DNA of 64,000 bases from Bidens hawaiensis (GCA_021521415.1 JAIQDT010000059.1:3658001-3722000), one strand, 5' to 3'. Counted from the first letter of the stretch, positions 11,441-25,598 are shown. Numbers and translations are program-made. The notes: generated from the letters alone by a model not told the origin.

Positions 11441-12540
11441 CTCCCCCTTCACACAAACCCTAATTTGGTTTCTACCTTCCCGCGCCTTTTCTTTAAGCAA
11501 ACCTACTCGAAATTGTTTATATAATAAAAACAAACTTAAACAAATAAATTTGTCAAATTAACATATAAACAAATAATACTTACAGCATCGCTTATTTAGG
11601 CGGTGGTAGTGTCATTCTCGGACGTTGAAGCGCTAACTCGACCTGAATTGAGTCAATTTCGGTTATGGTCGGTATGGTACCGGAACTAAAACAAAAAAGA
11701 ATAAAATTGAGTTGGACCAATTGGGTGGCGTCCCTCGGTAAAACGCATGCATTGGTAAAACTTGAGCGTTGTCGGTCCCGAATGTAGCATTTCGGGTCTT
11801 TCCTTTTCTTGTATTTCTAACCTTTACCCGACCCGGATTCGTATTCGGATAATTAATCAACAAATTTCATATTTATTATAATTATTGCATTTTTTTTTTC
11901 ATATATAACTATGAGATATGTGCAATAATGACCCTAAACTAACATTTTAACCTCTTTTGCACCCATCTTTCAAGACCAAGGACCAAATTACAAATTAACA
12001 TAAAATTTTCCTTTTCCCTTCATCTCCATCGTCATCACCGACGATCCTCACCACCATACCATTTTCAATCCGTGAATTCCGGCCAAATCAAGGGAATTGA
12101 TGTTACTAAATCTTTTTGTCACCCTAAAACACGCTAACCGACACCTTAAACATGGTAACTACGAATAATTGATAGCTAAATCATTTAAACTCGAACCGCG
12201 GCTCAATTGACCTACTAAACGCCATAAATACCAAGCTATATTGCAATTAAACTTGCACACACACTCCTCACACCATCGTGAACCAAACCCCTAACTCAAT
12301 TTTATCATTCGAAGCCATCAAGGACCTGTTTGATATCGAGCTTGAGCCGCGGAACCTATTTCATCATTAAACCTCATTTGGCTTTTTGGTAATTAAAATA
12401 TATTTTTAGATCGTCTTTAATCAATAAACAATAAAGCTATGTCAATTTTGATTAGCAATGAGTAAATGGTTCGCTTTCAGTTCTAGGGTTTATATTGGGG
12501 GGGAAACATGTAAATATTTAATTGGTTTCATGTTTTAATC
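11441..12540. other. RNASEH2C upstream region and repeat fragments
   Basis: A GGTCGG/GGTACCGGAACTAAA-rich module lies at about 11582-11700 and recurs in diverged form at about 13570-13770. The remainder is low-complexity intergenic DNA. No gene was recognised. Confidence 0.4.
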
Positions 12541-12640
12541 GAGTTAGACACTTGGCCCAGTGGCAGGTGCATGATAATTTGGTCACAAGAACCAGCCTTG
12601 GGAGCGGCTTCGAGTCCCCCAGACCCGGTTTTGGAAATTT
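12541..12640 (+). mobile_element. tRNA-derived SINE-like head
   Basis: An internal pol III-type promoter is readable. A box A-like TGGCCCAGTGG is at 12553-12563, and a box B-like GGCTTCGAGTCCC at 12606-12618 differs from the consensus by one base. The spacing is tRNA-like, but no complete cloverleaf forms and an A/T-rich tail follows. This fits a SINE head rather than a working tRNA. Confidence 0.5.
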
Positions 12641-15600
12641 CATTTTTAAAACCGTATTCTTAATAAGATTGTATTATTTTTACACATATATAACCTTGAA
12701 TAAACGTTTTTTTATAAACCAAACCCCGAAACAACTCTTTGTAATTCCATATTCATGTATAACTATATGTACATTTATTATTTTTACACATATGTATTTT
12801 TTAAACTATAAATATATATGTATCTATCGGTGTAACCTAAATAAATAATAACAAGTTTGTTTATTGTAAATAATAATCATAGTAATAATTGTCGTAAATG
12901 TCCCCAGTTTTAATAAGAAATTTTTATTTCGAAAATATTAATGGTACGATTTAACTTTTGTAAATGAATAAATTAAACTCTAGACCGATTAATTTATCAT
13001 AAACATTCGCTTTTATTCCTTTCACTACAATTCCACTATGTGCGTAGATATGCAATTGCTCGATTAGTTGATACGTGCGAATGTGACGGTGTTTATTTTG
13101 AGTTATGGTTGTTGGTATTTCATCCTCATTCTCATTAGTATGATCATACGCCGTCGGAGTAAATTGACCCGTTGAGACGAGGGAAATGGTCCTTTTATGT
13201 TATTGTTATGGTGGTTGTAGTGATTCATGTTTATCGCAAGGAATGTCATTTTCAATATTATTATGTACAAAAATCGTGATTATTTGCTCAACTTTATGAT
13301 GACAGGCTATATATTTTCACGCATGACGCAAGTAGCTACATTGGATGAAGTAAGTGATAAAGTTTAGATATACCTTAGGTTGCATGATGAATAAAGAACA
13401 ATTTACTTTTAAGTCATTGATTTGTGCTTTGAATATTTGTAATGTTATTTTCCTTTGAGAACAATGTTATGCTTTTGTTATTTGATCGACTTATGAAATA
13501 AAATAATTTAAATATTGACACGTGTAATTCATTTAGTGTCTTTTGAGCTATGATATAAATTATCTCGCGCCCCGGCATGTTCCGCCGTAGGTGGGGTGTA
13601 ACACCGAACGTTGAGGCGGTTAGTCTACGCGATTTGGTCGGTTTTCGCCACGTTAGTTACGGTTCCATAACTAAAAAAAAAATTCAGTCAGTTTCGGTTA
13701 CCCTCATAACTGTACCGGAACTAAATTATAAAAAAAAAAGTTGGCGTTTGGTCGCTTTCGGTTACGTTCGTTACGATTCAGGAGCTAAAAACAACGGAAA
13801 AAAAACAAAAAAAAAGAAAAGAAAGAAAAGAAATTGTGGACCAATACGGTGTCACTAGTAGGGCTCAACAGCACTAAAGTCCTCATTTATACATATTAGA
13901 TGATTATAAAAAAGAAGAATAGTCCAATAACAACCTTACATGTAAACTTTCACTCATAGCTAATTGATTGGTAGGATGCGGATGTACACATACCCATCTA
14001 GAATGATAAGTGAGACCATTGGCTCCAAAACAATAACCGGACACAAAAATATAATAGAAACGTATAGTGGTGGCAATGAGGAAAGCTTGCTGTGTAGTCG
14101 TTTAATGGTTAATAGAGAGTTTTAATGGTTAAGTTTCAGAACATGCTAAATGATTCAAATGCTACCTTTTAATCAGTCAAACTTCTTAATGATTCAGCAC
14201 AAAATTGCCAACAACCCCATGTTTACAAAGAGACAAAAATAAGGAAAAATTCTCAAAATATGTAAATGTTCGACAAATTCAATTCAAGTTTAGTCAAAAG
14301 AATAATCTATTTTAATTTAACTTCAGAATAACAAGCTTGAGTTTTCTAACAACAAAAACTAACATAACTACCATCAGGAATTTGAATGAACATGACATCC
14401 GGACAACTCGAATACAGGCTAACTACATGCCAACCAACTAGTAGTCAGGGCTACGACTGCATGCTAGTTGAAGAATGGGTCGACACCTCATAGGCAATGG
14501 CTTGGTTAAGAGAACCACCGAAGCTGTAGTGAAAGATTACTCATGTTTACTCCAAAGCATTATGGTTTCTAGGATATGGATATATTGGCTTGTTCAATCA
14601 TATACATAATAGGTTGGTTTAGATTGATCCTAACTGCCGATCTCGCAGATACTTCGATTATAGCGAATGATGATACTATATTATTAACTAGGTTTGTTAC
14701 CCGTGTTGCACATGGGTGGAAAATAAAGAAAACGCAACATATATGTGTATGCTATACATTTTAGTGAATTGTAAATGTCATATTCACAAGAATGGAGAAT
14801 TTAACATTAATTATAATAATCTAAGGCATTACATTGTTGTTTTTATTAAAACAAAAAAGCCATACAAAGACAAACAGAGTAAAACGACAACTTAAAGCAT
14901 CTTTCTAACTTAAACCATGAAACCAAAAAAATATATTAATAAAAACTATATCATATGATAAAGTCATATGCTATATGCCAAAAAATTTTGCAACATCCAA
15001 AAAGGCTTGTTTTTTATACAATCATTGAAATAAAACACATTTGTGTTGCCATTTTTCGTACCTGCAAAGAAAAAAGTTAAAATAATCACGAAATATAAGT
15101 CAATGTATTGAATTAAAGCAATTTTGCCAAAAGCTTAATACTCATTTTAAGAACCCTATTTGGAACTATCTATTCCTCATTTTTACGCTCTGTGATTCCG
15201 TTCGGGCTGTACCAACAACGAAAACGCATAATAAACTCAAAAGGCATTGTCATTCTTCATTTTTGGCATTTATTTAGCAGTTAACAGTTATCATGTAAAA
15301 AAAGTACACTTAAAAAGCAAACAACCAAAATTATGAACATTATCATTTCATCAATGAAAGTCTTTAGTGGGAAACATATGATCCTAAACCGATGAATCTA
15401 TTATGACTCGAACCTTAATAACATAACCATTGTTGAGTATGTCGATCAAGTTAAGAATGAGAATGTTCTTGGATGCTCCATTGACATGTGGTAAACATAG
15501 AATGCGTAATTGAATAATTATTGTTTTGCTTTGAGAGGAATTCTGTATTTGACAAAATGAGATATCTAACTTACAATATAACATACAAATCTTTCGGACC

Positions 15601-15987
15601 ATATATGTAATGAAGTTTGAGTAAATAATGAGTTGAGAAAGTTGTAATCTTATATGGCGATGAGAATGGCATAATAGTCGGATTAAAATTATAAGAAATT
15701 ATGGAAATCGGTTTTTAATTATAGATTGTTTTAATAATTTTATTAACATTATCAATTAAAGACGATGTTATGTTATTTTAATGTTATTTTATTTTAATCA
15801 AATATGTGATTTGAAAATTATTGAAGCAACTTTTCAAATAAAATAAATGTTAATAGTTGCATTATTATTAAGATGAAAACGATTAAAACAACTCTAATAA
15901 TAAATATCAAATCTTACTATTAATAATAAAAGAATAATGAAATACGAATAACAAAGTTAAGGGCTAAGTTATTCTGCAAAGACCAAC
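12641..15987. other. Intergenic, repeat fragments, no gene seen
   Basis: AT-rich intergenic sequence. A module at about 13570-13770 (CGGTTTCGGTTAC, GTACCGGAACTAAA) is a diverged relative of 11582-11700. A palindrome-like ACCCGTGTTGCACATGGGT occurs near 14699, a motif type often found at the edges of plant repeats. Short open frames have no recognisable domains. Confidence 0.4.
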
Positions 15988-18156
15988 TGTCACACCCCGA
16001 CCAATGAAGGCGGAAACGTCGAGACGTGACATGATTATTCATAGCACAACGACACTATAAAGTGACAATATTTAAACAACTCATTTAAATCCATATCATC
16101 ATAAATAACAGAACAATTGTTCATAAAAAAAATGCCAAATAGATAGATAAACAAATAACTTGTTCTCTTATTTTCTAATATTCTAAAGCCAAGATGATAA
16201 GTTTCTTCAAGTAATCCAATCAAGCTAACATCAAACCTGTAACATTGCATAAAATAGAGTTTGTCAACACAAAGGTTGGTAAACAATTTTTATAGTTTTG
16301 AACAATAAGTATATAGTATAAAATCCACAACTAGTATATGAAAACAATAAATAATAGCAACAATTTAGATAATAAATCCGTCAATAAGAATACATTGACG
16401 AACCGTCAATAAGAATACATTGAAGACAATAAAGAAATCGTCAATAAGAATACATTGACGACACCTTTCTATATGGGGATACCATATATACTTGGAATTA
16501 ACGTATGATCATACTTTGATGAGGCTACCCACCTTAGCATTCAAGAGGCTACCCGCCTTAACATTCAAGAATTTGCACATAATCATATAAAGCATATAAC
16601 ACCAAATCGAGCATTTATTTAAGTAAATATATACAATAAGTGTTGTGGTTTAAGACTCAAGTATAAATCATTTGAATTTGAATAAGTATGCAATGCCACC
16701 CCTAAAATGAAAGATGGAAAACGGGGGATGAAAAAGTACTCACATTAACAAGTAACTTGAAAGATAGTGTCGTGAATAATTGGAGAGATCGGTTTAACGA
16801 GCAAGACCTATATTAAACGGGTCTTGTATTAGTAGGTAGTCTTGGAAGGGTTTAAAGTAAAATACATGACAAATAAAGTAAATAAATAAAGTTTAGGGTT
16901 TAAAATGTAAATATTTGAGAAATTAAAGAAACGAGTTTTGTAAAATAAGTTTACTCGAAACCGGGTCTTGGTATTCTAATCATTAATTTTTTTACTCAAC
17001 CTATGTTAAGTAATAATGTGGGTTAAAATGCAATATTGCAAAACCCTTGGTTATAAGAATACCAAAACGAGGTTTAAACGAGTGTTCGGGTTTGTCGGTT
17101 CGAGACTTGATAATTGACCAAGCTCAAAGTTAACTTCCCAAAATAATAAATGTTATGAGATAACTCAAGAAAAATCAAAATAGACTTAACCAAGTATGTA
17201 GTTCTATTGTGAAGAACCTTAACGTTTGTTAAGCGAGTATAGGACTTTATCGGTCCGAACTTGTTATAAGATCAAGTTGGTTACCGACATGCCAAGTATG
17301 TTTAGAAATTAACTAAAATTGTTTTAAAATATAATCTTGAAGGAAAATATGAGTTTTGGTGGCTAAAAACACACTTGTGTGTCTTAAGCGAGTGAACTCG
17401 GTTTAGTTCGGTTTTGGTTCGGTCCTTGACTCGGAATAAGACCGAGGATGGTTACCACATACCCAATACCATATAACTTGACAAATATGAACAATAAACT
17501 AAAATATACAGAATTTAAGCAAGTATAACAAGTTATATGGTTAGATTTGTTAAATATATAAACAAGACTACAAAGTCCTCCATGTAACCTTGCCTTTCTA
17601 GCCCGACATTTCAACCAGCCGAGACCGGAGAAATGAAAGACCGAAGGTAAACAAGGAGTGTATATTATATATACGTTGTATATGTTGTAACATCAAGCTT
17701 TAAGTATCGAGAAGTTAGTTAAAATGAAAGATTAGCTTAGTTTGACCTTGATAGTCAAACTATGAAGAACAACCTTAGAATTCAAGAATTTGAGAGAAAA
17801 ATGAAGAAATAAGCAAGCAAAAATGAAGAAGATGGGTGTGTATATATAGGGTAAGTTGAATGGGTCTTTCATAAAGGGTGTTGCGTGAAAATTGGTTGGT
17901 TATAGACCCAAGAAAGCACAAACTACAAATGCAAGTCTCCATTTTGGTAGTTTTAGTCCCTGGAGTTCGTTTTGAGCATTTTCGAGGAAATTTAAGAACC
18001 GAAAAGGGTGTTTTTTGTGAGATCCGAAAACTATAAAACAAATATGTAACATAAAATTCATTATTTTGATAATATTGAAAGGTTCGGGATACAAAACAGG
18101 TAGGGTTTACATTAAGAATACAAGTATAAAATAACCCGAAATTGACAAATGTCACA
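15988..18156 (-). mobile_element. 3' LTR of the Tekay-like gypsy element
   Basis: Read on the minus strand the LTR starts TGTGACATTTGTC, 34 bp after the pol stop codon, and ends GGTCGGGGTGTGACA. The length of about 2.17 kb suits Tekay-type chromoviruses. It holds a minisatellite (16379-16462) and a 25-bp direct duplication near 16515-16570. The matching 5' LTR is missing from the window, so the limits rest on the TG...CA ends and the pol position. Confidence 0.7.
16379..16462. repeat. Short minisatellite inside the LTR
   Basis: Three copies of CGTCAATAAGAATACATTGA followed by A or C, at 16379, 16404 and 16439, with short spacers. Confidence 0.85.
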
Positions 18157-18189
18157 GTATCCGCTACATTAGTAAATTTCGTCCCGAAA

Positions 18190-21100
18190 TTAAGATGATG
18201 TAAACAAATGTGGATATTTCTCCTTTTTTGAGTCTTCTCGTTCCCATGTAAACTCCGCGCCACGCCGTGATTCCCATCGAACTTTAACTAACTTGATGCG
18301 ACTTCGCTTGGATTTATTTTCGTTGCGGTCCATGATTTCAACGGGTTGTTCAACCATGATCATTGATTCATTGACATGTACTTCGTCGAGAGGTATATGG
18401 AGATTACCTTCGGCTAAGCACTTATTGAGATTTGAAACATGAAAGGTCGGATGAACACCGGTGAGTTCTTCCGGTAGTTCGATTCGGTAGGCTACTTTTT
18501 CGACTCTCTCAAGAATCTTGAATGGGCCTACGAAACGGGGAGCTAGTTTTCCTTTCTTTCCAAAACGAACAACTCCTTTCCAAGGGGATACCTTGAGAAG
18601 GACGAGATCGTCGACATTGAATTCGATCGGTTTTCGCTGTTTGTCGGCGTAGCTCTTTTATCGACTCCTAGCGGAAAGTAGGTTCTTGCGGATCTGGTCG
18701 ATACGGTCGGTGGCTTCTTGGACCATTTCGGGTCCGGTAATTTGAGCTTCATCGATTTCGTTCCAACTAATCGGGGAATGACATTTGCGACCGTAGAGAG
18801 CTTCGAAAGGAGGCATACCGATGCTAGAATAGAAACTGTTATTGTAAGAGAATTCAATGTAAGGAACGTGAGAATCCCAATTCCCACCGAAATCGAGTAC
18901 ACACGCTCGAAGCATGTCCTCAAGTGTTTGAATCGTACGTTCGAATTTTCCATCCGTTTGAGGATGATAACCGGTGCTAAGATCAATACGAGTTCCCAAG
19001 GTTTCTTGAAGTGATCGCCAAAAATGAGAAGTGAATCGAGCATCACGATCGGAGATGATAGTCAAAGGTAAACCGTGGCGACATAGGATTTCGCGAACGT
19101 AGATTTGGGCAAGTTGCTCAATGAAGTATTTTTCTCGAATTGGAATAAAGTGAGCGGACTTGGTTAATCGGTCAATAATCACCCAAATGCTATCATTGCC
19201 TTTTTGAGTAGTGGGTAGTTTCATTATAAAGTCCATAGCAATGTTTTCCCATTTCCATATGGGAATTGGTGGTTGCTAGAGTAACCCAAAGGGTTTTTGA
19301 TGTTCGGCTTTGACTTTAGAGCCAGTAAGACATTTTGAAACGTACGTTGCTACGTCTTTCTTCATACCCGGCCACCAAAAGGTAGAACGAAGATCGAAAT
19401 ACATTTTATCCGCGCCGGGATGAACAGAATATTGTGACTTTTGAGCTTCATCGAGTATGCAAGTACGAAGGTCATTGTGATCGGGAACCCATTAAAGATT
19501 GAGATAATACAATAAGCCATCGGGTTTTGTTTCGAGTTGAATCTCGGCTCCACATGACATTTCGTCGTACATGTTGCCTTCATCAACGGAGGTACGTTGG
19601 GCTTGATAGATTTTGGCTTGGAGATCGGTTTGAACGGTGACGCTAAGAAGCAAGACGGACTTGACATTAACCTTTTAACTAAGGGCATCGGCCACGACAC
19701 TCGCTTTACCGGGATGGTAGCGAATCTCGCAATCGTAGTCACTAAGTAACTCAGCCCATCGTCGTTGTCTCATGTTGAGATCTTTTTGGTCAAAAATGTG
19801 TTGAAGGCTTTTGTGATCGGTAAAAACCACACATTTCGTTCCGTAAAGGTAATGTCTCCAAATTTTGAGTGCGAAAACGACGGCACCAAGTTCAAGATCG
19901 TGAGTCGTGTAGTTCTTCTCGTTGACCTTGAGTTGCCTTGAAGCATACGCGATAACTTGACCTCGTTGCATGAGAACGCAACCGAGACCTTGATGAGAAG
20001 CATCGCAAAATATTACAAAGTTGTCGTTTCCATCGGGAAGGGTTAGAACGGGAGCATTGCAAAGCATGTGTTTAAGAGTATTAAAGGCTTCTTCTTGTTT
20101 GGATCCCTATTCATAAGGCTTTCCTTTGTGAGTTAGGGAAGTGAGGGGTAAAGAGATCTTGGAAAAATTTTGGATGAAACGCCGATAATATCCGGCCAAA
20201 CCGAGGAAAGATCGAATTTTCGTGGGTGCAGACGGAGTCTTCCAATCTTTGACGGCTTCGATTTTCGCGGGATCAACATGAATACCCTTTTCGTTGACGA
20301 TGTGTCCCAAATTGAACTTCCTCTTGCCAAAATTCACATTTTGAGAATTTGGCGTAAAGTCGTTCTTTTCTTAAGACTTCGAGAATGAAACGCAAGTGAT
20401 ACTCATGTTCGGCCTTGGTTTTGGAAAAGATAAGGATGCCATCAATAAAGACAATGACGAATTTATCTAGAAACGGTTTGCAAACGCGGTTCATGAGATC
20501 CATAAATACCGCGGATGCGTTGGTTAAACCGAAAGGTATGACTAGAAATTCGAAATGTCCATATCGAGTACGGAATGCGGTTTTTAGGATGTCTTCTTCG
20601 CGAATACGCAATTGGTGATATCCCGATCAAAGATCGATTTTTGAGAAACAAGTTGCGCCTTGAAGTTGATTGAAGAAGTCGTCGATTCGTGGCAAAGGAT
20701 AACAATTTTTAATAGTAAGTTTCTTAAACTCATGATAATCGATGCACATACGAAATGAACCATCTTTCTTTTTCATGAAGAGGACGGGAGCGCCCCAAGG
20801 AGAAGAGCTTGGACGAATAAAGCCTTTGTCGGAAAGTTCTTCGAGTTGGTCTGATAACTCTTGCATTTCTAACGGGGCTAAACGGTAAGGAGCTTTGGCT
20901 ATGAGCATTGCTCCGAGCACAAGATCGATTCGGAATTCTACCGGGCGAATGGGTGGAAGATCAGTGACGTCTTCGAGAAATACATCGAGGAAGTCACAGA
21001 CGATGCAGTTGTTTTGGATTTTTCTTTCCTTAAGGTATTTAACCACCACTTGAGCTAGGAAGGGAACATACGTTTGGCGCAAATATTTTTGGGATTGAGA

Positions 21101-21538
21101 GTATGACATAAGGTTGAGCCTTTTAGGAGTAGTCTTGCCATGGACCTTGAGTTTTTTACCATTTACAAGCGGGATTCGAATGATTTTATCGTAACAAACG
21201 ACTTCGGAACGGTGCAAAGATAACCAATCCATGCCTACTATGACATCGAAACTTCCCATTTGCATCGGGATAAGATCGATCGAAAATTTTCGCTTACAAA
21301 GAGTGAGAATACAATCACGAATGACCGAGTTGATTGTGATGGAATTTCCATTGACGACTTCGACGGAAAAAGGTCTAGAGAGTTTAGTGCGAGGTACGGC
21401 AAGTATAGACTCAAATTTTAATAAAATAAAACTCATATCAGCACCAGTGTCAAATAAAATTGAAGCCAAATGTTCGTTCACTAAAAACATACCGTTCACA
21501 ACATCGTTTGCGACTTGAGCTTGATTGGAGTTTATCAT
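18190..21538 (-). pseudogene. Ty3/gypsy (Tekay-like chromovirus) pol, decayed
   Basis: The usual gypsy order is present on the minus strand. Protease with FDTGAD is near 21451. Reverse transcriptase runs from about 20900 to 20100, with [29 protein letters not shown] and [11 protein letters not shown]. RNase H is at 20067-19675 ([34 protein letters not shown]). Integrase is at 19236-18658 (IIDRLTKSAHFIP, ISDRDARF, STGYHPQTDG). A chromodomain-like tail, [17 protein letters not shown], ends at the TAA at 18190. The frame is broken several times by stops and shifts. In addition the catalytic FIDD box reads FIDG (codon at 20438-20440), so the enzyme could not work. The sequence is dead; the lineage call rests on the C-terminal motif and the LTR style. 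Confidence 0.88.
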
Positions 21539-21686
21539 GAAAGCACGCCCTTGGTTACCGGGATTTCCTTGTGGTGCTTGGGGTGGAGGAGGAGGTGCTT
21601 GGATGGCTTGAATTGGTTGGATGAGAGGTGCATTTAGTTGTGGGATTTGAGGTTGGTAGGTTTTGGACTTGGTAAGCTTGGGTTTG

Positions 21687-22861
21687 TTAATAAGGCATGG
21701 TTACGGCTTGGGCTTGGTTTGCGTAAACGAGTCGGGGACAATTGTTGCGGAAATGGTTAGGGTCTCCACAATTATAGCAAGCTCGGGGCTGTTGTGGGTT
21801 TTGCGGAATTTGCGGGTTGTTTCTTGGTGGAACGGATGTCCACGAGGTGTGTTTTGACATGTGGTATTGAAGTGACCATAACGGTTGCAAATGGTGCAAT
21901 GGCGACAAGTCATGTTTGAGGGATGGTGAAATTAACATTTGTTGCATAATGGATGAGGACCAGTGTAGGGTTTTCGGTTTGGAGGAGCTTGAGATTGTTG
22001 TTGGGTTTGTTGTGGGTGTGTGACGGCATAGTTTCGGTGATTGGGCTTGAATTTATTCTTGGTTTGGTGGGATGAGTTGGAGTAATTTATGGCTTAAGGA
22101 GGTGGATCAACTTTGATTTGAGGGGTTGGTTCGGGTTTACTCTTGTCACACTTTTTCTTGATCGAAAGTGTACCCGCCTTAACATGGTTTTCAGAGAGGG
22201 ATCCGGCTAGCGTAATAGTATCGTCAAGGTTTCCCAGTTTACTACTCATTACCGAGTCACGGATTAGCATGGGCAAACCCCTGATGTATTTGTCAATTTT
22301 GCGTTCGAGCGGGGTGACCAAGTGAGGAACAAGAGTGCTCAACTCGTGAAAATGGAGTGAGTAGGCGGCGTTATCACCACTTTCTTGCTTAAGTTCCCAA
22401 AACTCGGCTTCGAGCTTTTGGAGTTCGTGTTTTGGGCAGAACTTCTTCATCATAAGTTCTTTAAGTTCGGTCCTTGGGAGAGCCATGGCGATTTCCGCCC
22501 CTTGGAGATGCAAAACACTACCCCACCATGTAAAAGTGGTTTCCTCAAACATGCTCGAAGCGAAATTAGTTTTCTTCGCTTCGGGGCACTCTCTGTGTCG
22601 GAACACACTTTCCATCTTTTCAAACCATTGCAACAAGGTAGTCGCACAATTCGTACCAAGGAATTTGGTTGGGTTAGCGCCGGTAAATTGTTTGTACAAG
22701 TAAGGAGCGGGTTTGGGTTCAAAGGTTGCAACAACGGGTGGAGGTTGGTTTGCTTGCAAATGAGTTAGGAGTTCGGGAATCACAACGGCGACTTGTTCGG
22801 GTACTAAAGCGGCCATCTTGCGTTTGGAGTCCTTGCGGTAGTGGCGTCGTAGCGGAGGCAT
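21687..22861 (-). pseudogene. Ty3/gypsy gag with CCHC knuckles, decayed
   Basis: Gag of the same element. The ATG at 22861 opens MPPLRRHYRK. The capsid part has FTGANPTKFLGTN, LLQWFEKMESVFRH and FTWWGSVLHLQG, typical of gypsy gag. In-frame stops follow at about 22094 and within a first Cys-rich motif. A perfect CX2CX4HX4C zinc knuckle (CYNCGDPNHFRNNC) is at 21738-21779. The 5' leader runs only to about 22940, and no 5' LTR follows, so the element is truncated there. Confidence 0.85.
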
Positions 22862-22949
22862 TCTATAAATTATAAAGAATTGTAGTGAGTTTGAGGGCAT
22901 TGAGTTTAAAATAGATGTATGTAACCACTTTTTTTTACGTGAATCCTAG

Positions 22950-25581
22950 TGTCATGAGGATAGAGAGTTGACACGTGGAAGGGTAAAGTATAACGGTGAT
23001 CTGGCAAAGTCAATGAATAACAAAGAAAACTTGTGTCAACAATACAAGTATTTGCTTCATGTATTGATTTATTTCCTCAGCGGACGTAAAGGAGGATTTG
23101 ATGAATGCCAAGTGATGCTGCAGTCTGCTTTCATTTCTCTTGTGCTGAATAAACCATTCAACTATTCTGAATTGGTTTATTATCATTTGAAAGAGAACAT
23201 TACAAGCAGATATAAATTTCTAATGTATCTAAGATTTCTACAAATGATAATTAATGATTTGGTGCCGGACTTGGAGAAAGATCAAGCTGATGTTATGAAG
23301 CTTGAACACATGAACGAAGAAACTATGAGACGGTTGAGATCTTATATGGGGCAGAGTCTAGCAGATCGACCAAGGTTTAAACGATTGATTGGTCATTTAG
23401 CGAATATTGATTATGTTGCACCGCCTAATGATCGTTGGATTTATGATGACTCCGACTCAGAACGTGAAGGTGGTGATGGTGGAGATCATGGTGGTGATGG
23501 TGGTCCAGTACCACAAGCTGCTTTAAGTTATGAGTAGAAATGTAAACATAAAGAAAAAGAACCGATGGTAGAGAAGAGTGATAAGGTAAAGAAGCAACGG
23601 GTTCGACGTGGATTAGGAATTGAGATTCCTAGTCAACCGTTTGTTAGTTCTACTCCTCCGGTATCTATTTCAGATCCTATTCCTACTTCTCCTGCACCTT
23701 AACAGATTCCAAGGTCACCGACACCGATTCATATGCCAGTGTCTCCGGTACCTCCGTCTATGACCTTGATGACAACTACACGACCAGATCCTGTGTTTGG
23801 TGATATTCTTCAGACGTTTTTAGCAAGAATGCCTACACCGCAGCCTGCTACTCCTGTTACACCGACACAGTTGCCGAGACCTGAGCATTCATTTATGACA
23901 TTTACTCGTCCTCAGGGTCTGTTGCATCCAGTTCATCCAAATTTCTTAGGCTTGAATCTTCAGACTCAATGGTTTCATATGATGAATCTATTGCACCATC
24001 AACAGACTCAAATGCAAGCAGATAGAGCGGCCCATGAGTTAGCACAACGAAATTTGTTGCGTCATATTCAATTCACTCAACGTGAAAACAGGGAACTTCG
24101 AGCCCTTATTGCTGCTCAGGGGGAGAGATTGGATAAACATGATGAGATCATTCTTCAGTTGACATGTAATGAAGATGAGTTAAAGAAGTTAAAGAACAAT
24201 GAAGATGATCAAGATGATACTGGTGGTAGGGTAGATCAGCAACCGGGCGGAAGTTCCACACCGTCGGCAGGAAATAAGACTGATGCGAGTGCTGGTGGAT
24301 CTGGAGATAATCAGCTACAGATAGTACCGTACAAGGATTACAAGAGAGCTAAACCAATTGATGTCATTCCAGCAAATATGATTTTATTTGTGGGGATGGA
24401 TGGAGTTGTGTTTAGTATGGTGAATGTGGATGAGATCGAAGAAGGTGAATTTGTTGATCATTCGTTAACAAAAGAACAAATTACCTTGCTTTTGGATCTA
24501 AATTAAGAAGAGGTGGATGTGTTGGGAAAGAGTGTGGATGTGATTATTGAAATAGAGGAAAGTACTAATACAGGCATTCCACGCAGGAATGTGCCTGATT
24601 TTGAGGAGGTAGAGGTTGAAGACGTAACTGTTGAGGAGTACCCTGAGTTCTACACCGACAACAACAACAACTTAGGTATTCCGTTTTTCACTACTGAGCA
24701 TTTTGATGCAGCAGAACGTCGTTTGCAAGAAGAGAAAGATAAATTTAAAGCTGCTGGAACAAGTCACGTCTCTGCTACTGAGAAAAAGCGTAAACGTGCT
24801 TTGGATGGTATGTTTGAACATAATGTTGCAAAGATGAACAAGATGATTGAGACTTTTCGTTATCATGAACGAGAAGAAGTTAAAGTGCAAAAAGCTCGAG
24901 CATCAGCATACCAAATGAAGAAGTACAAGCCAGCTAAAGATGTAAGAGGTGATTTGGTGGCATGGCAGTATGATTCAGATCTTAAGGTATATATCGTGAA
25001 ATGGGAACACGGTATTTATTACTTCAAGCGCCCACTCGATATCATATCTATGCCCAGATGGGATGTGAGAACACTAGCAAACAGACCGTTCGTGAATCGT
25101 GGGAACGATCAGTGGGCTGGGTGGTTCTATAAGCAGTTATTACATGAAACCCGTTTCGGTTTCAAGTTCTTCAAGCCACAGGTGCCAACTCATAAGTATA
25201 TAGATGAGATTGATACACACCGGCAGGAGAAAGATGATATTGCAAGTGAAGCCGCCAAAGACGATGAAGAGGGTTCCAATGAAGATCTTTCCTCAGAGTC
25301 TGTTCACCTCGTTTAATTATTGGTACTACGACAATCATACAGGTGAAGCGGTTATTGTATTCGGTCATGGTTCAAACACGAAGACGATACGTGTTATTGA
25401 TCCGATGTGGACGGTTAACTTATCTGAGTCTGACAACGATGCGTTATTTACAAGTCAGATCAGGTTTGCTAACGTAAGATACTACGAGCTTGCTATGCAG
25501 TTTCAGAAGGTTGTTAGAGTCTGTTACGCATACAAGATTCACAGTTGTGTTGACTGGAAGACGAAGATGTTCCAGAGATGA
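22950..25581 (+). pseudogene. Long gag-like retrotransposon frame, interrupted
   Basis: One plus-strand frame is open from about 22950 to 25316 apart from three in-frame stops (TAG 23535, TAA 23700, TAA 24504). Coding similarity then seems to continue in the next frame to the TGA ending at 25581 (a frameshift near 25300). No start ATG is visible; the 5' end looks cut. The first part is a helical gag-like domain with KFLMYLRFLQMIIND and YVAPPNDRWIYDDSDSE. A Pro/Thr-rich linker follows, then a heptad-like segment (about 24000-24200), an acidic region, and a basic domain (RGDLVAWQYDSDLKVYIVKWE). I recall related frames in Asteraceae LTR elements but cannot assign a function. It is followed by a polypurine tract and an LTR. 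No protease, RT or integrase is seen. Confidence 0.6.
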
Positions 25582-25598
25582 AAGATAAAGAGCTCGAG

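Noticed and set aside
14690..14720. ACCCGTGTTGCACATGGGT as the end of a transposon
   Set aside because: The motif type is common at plant repeat edges, but no second end or TSD could be found.
17775..18263. 162-codon open frame on the minus strand
   Set aside because: It covers the gypsy chromodomain end in the wrong frame and runs into the LTR. The correct frame there gives the chromodomain tail.
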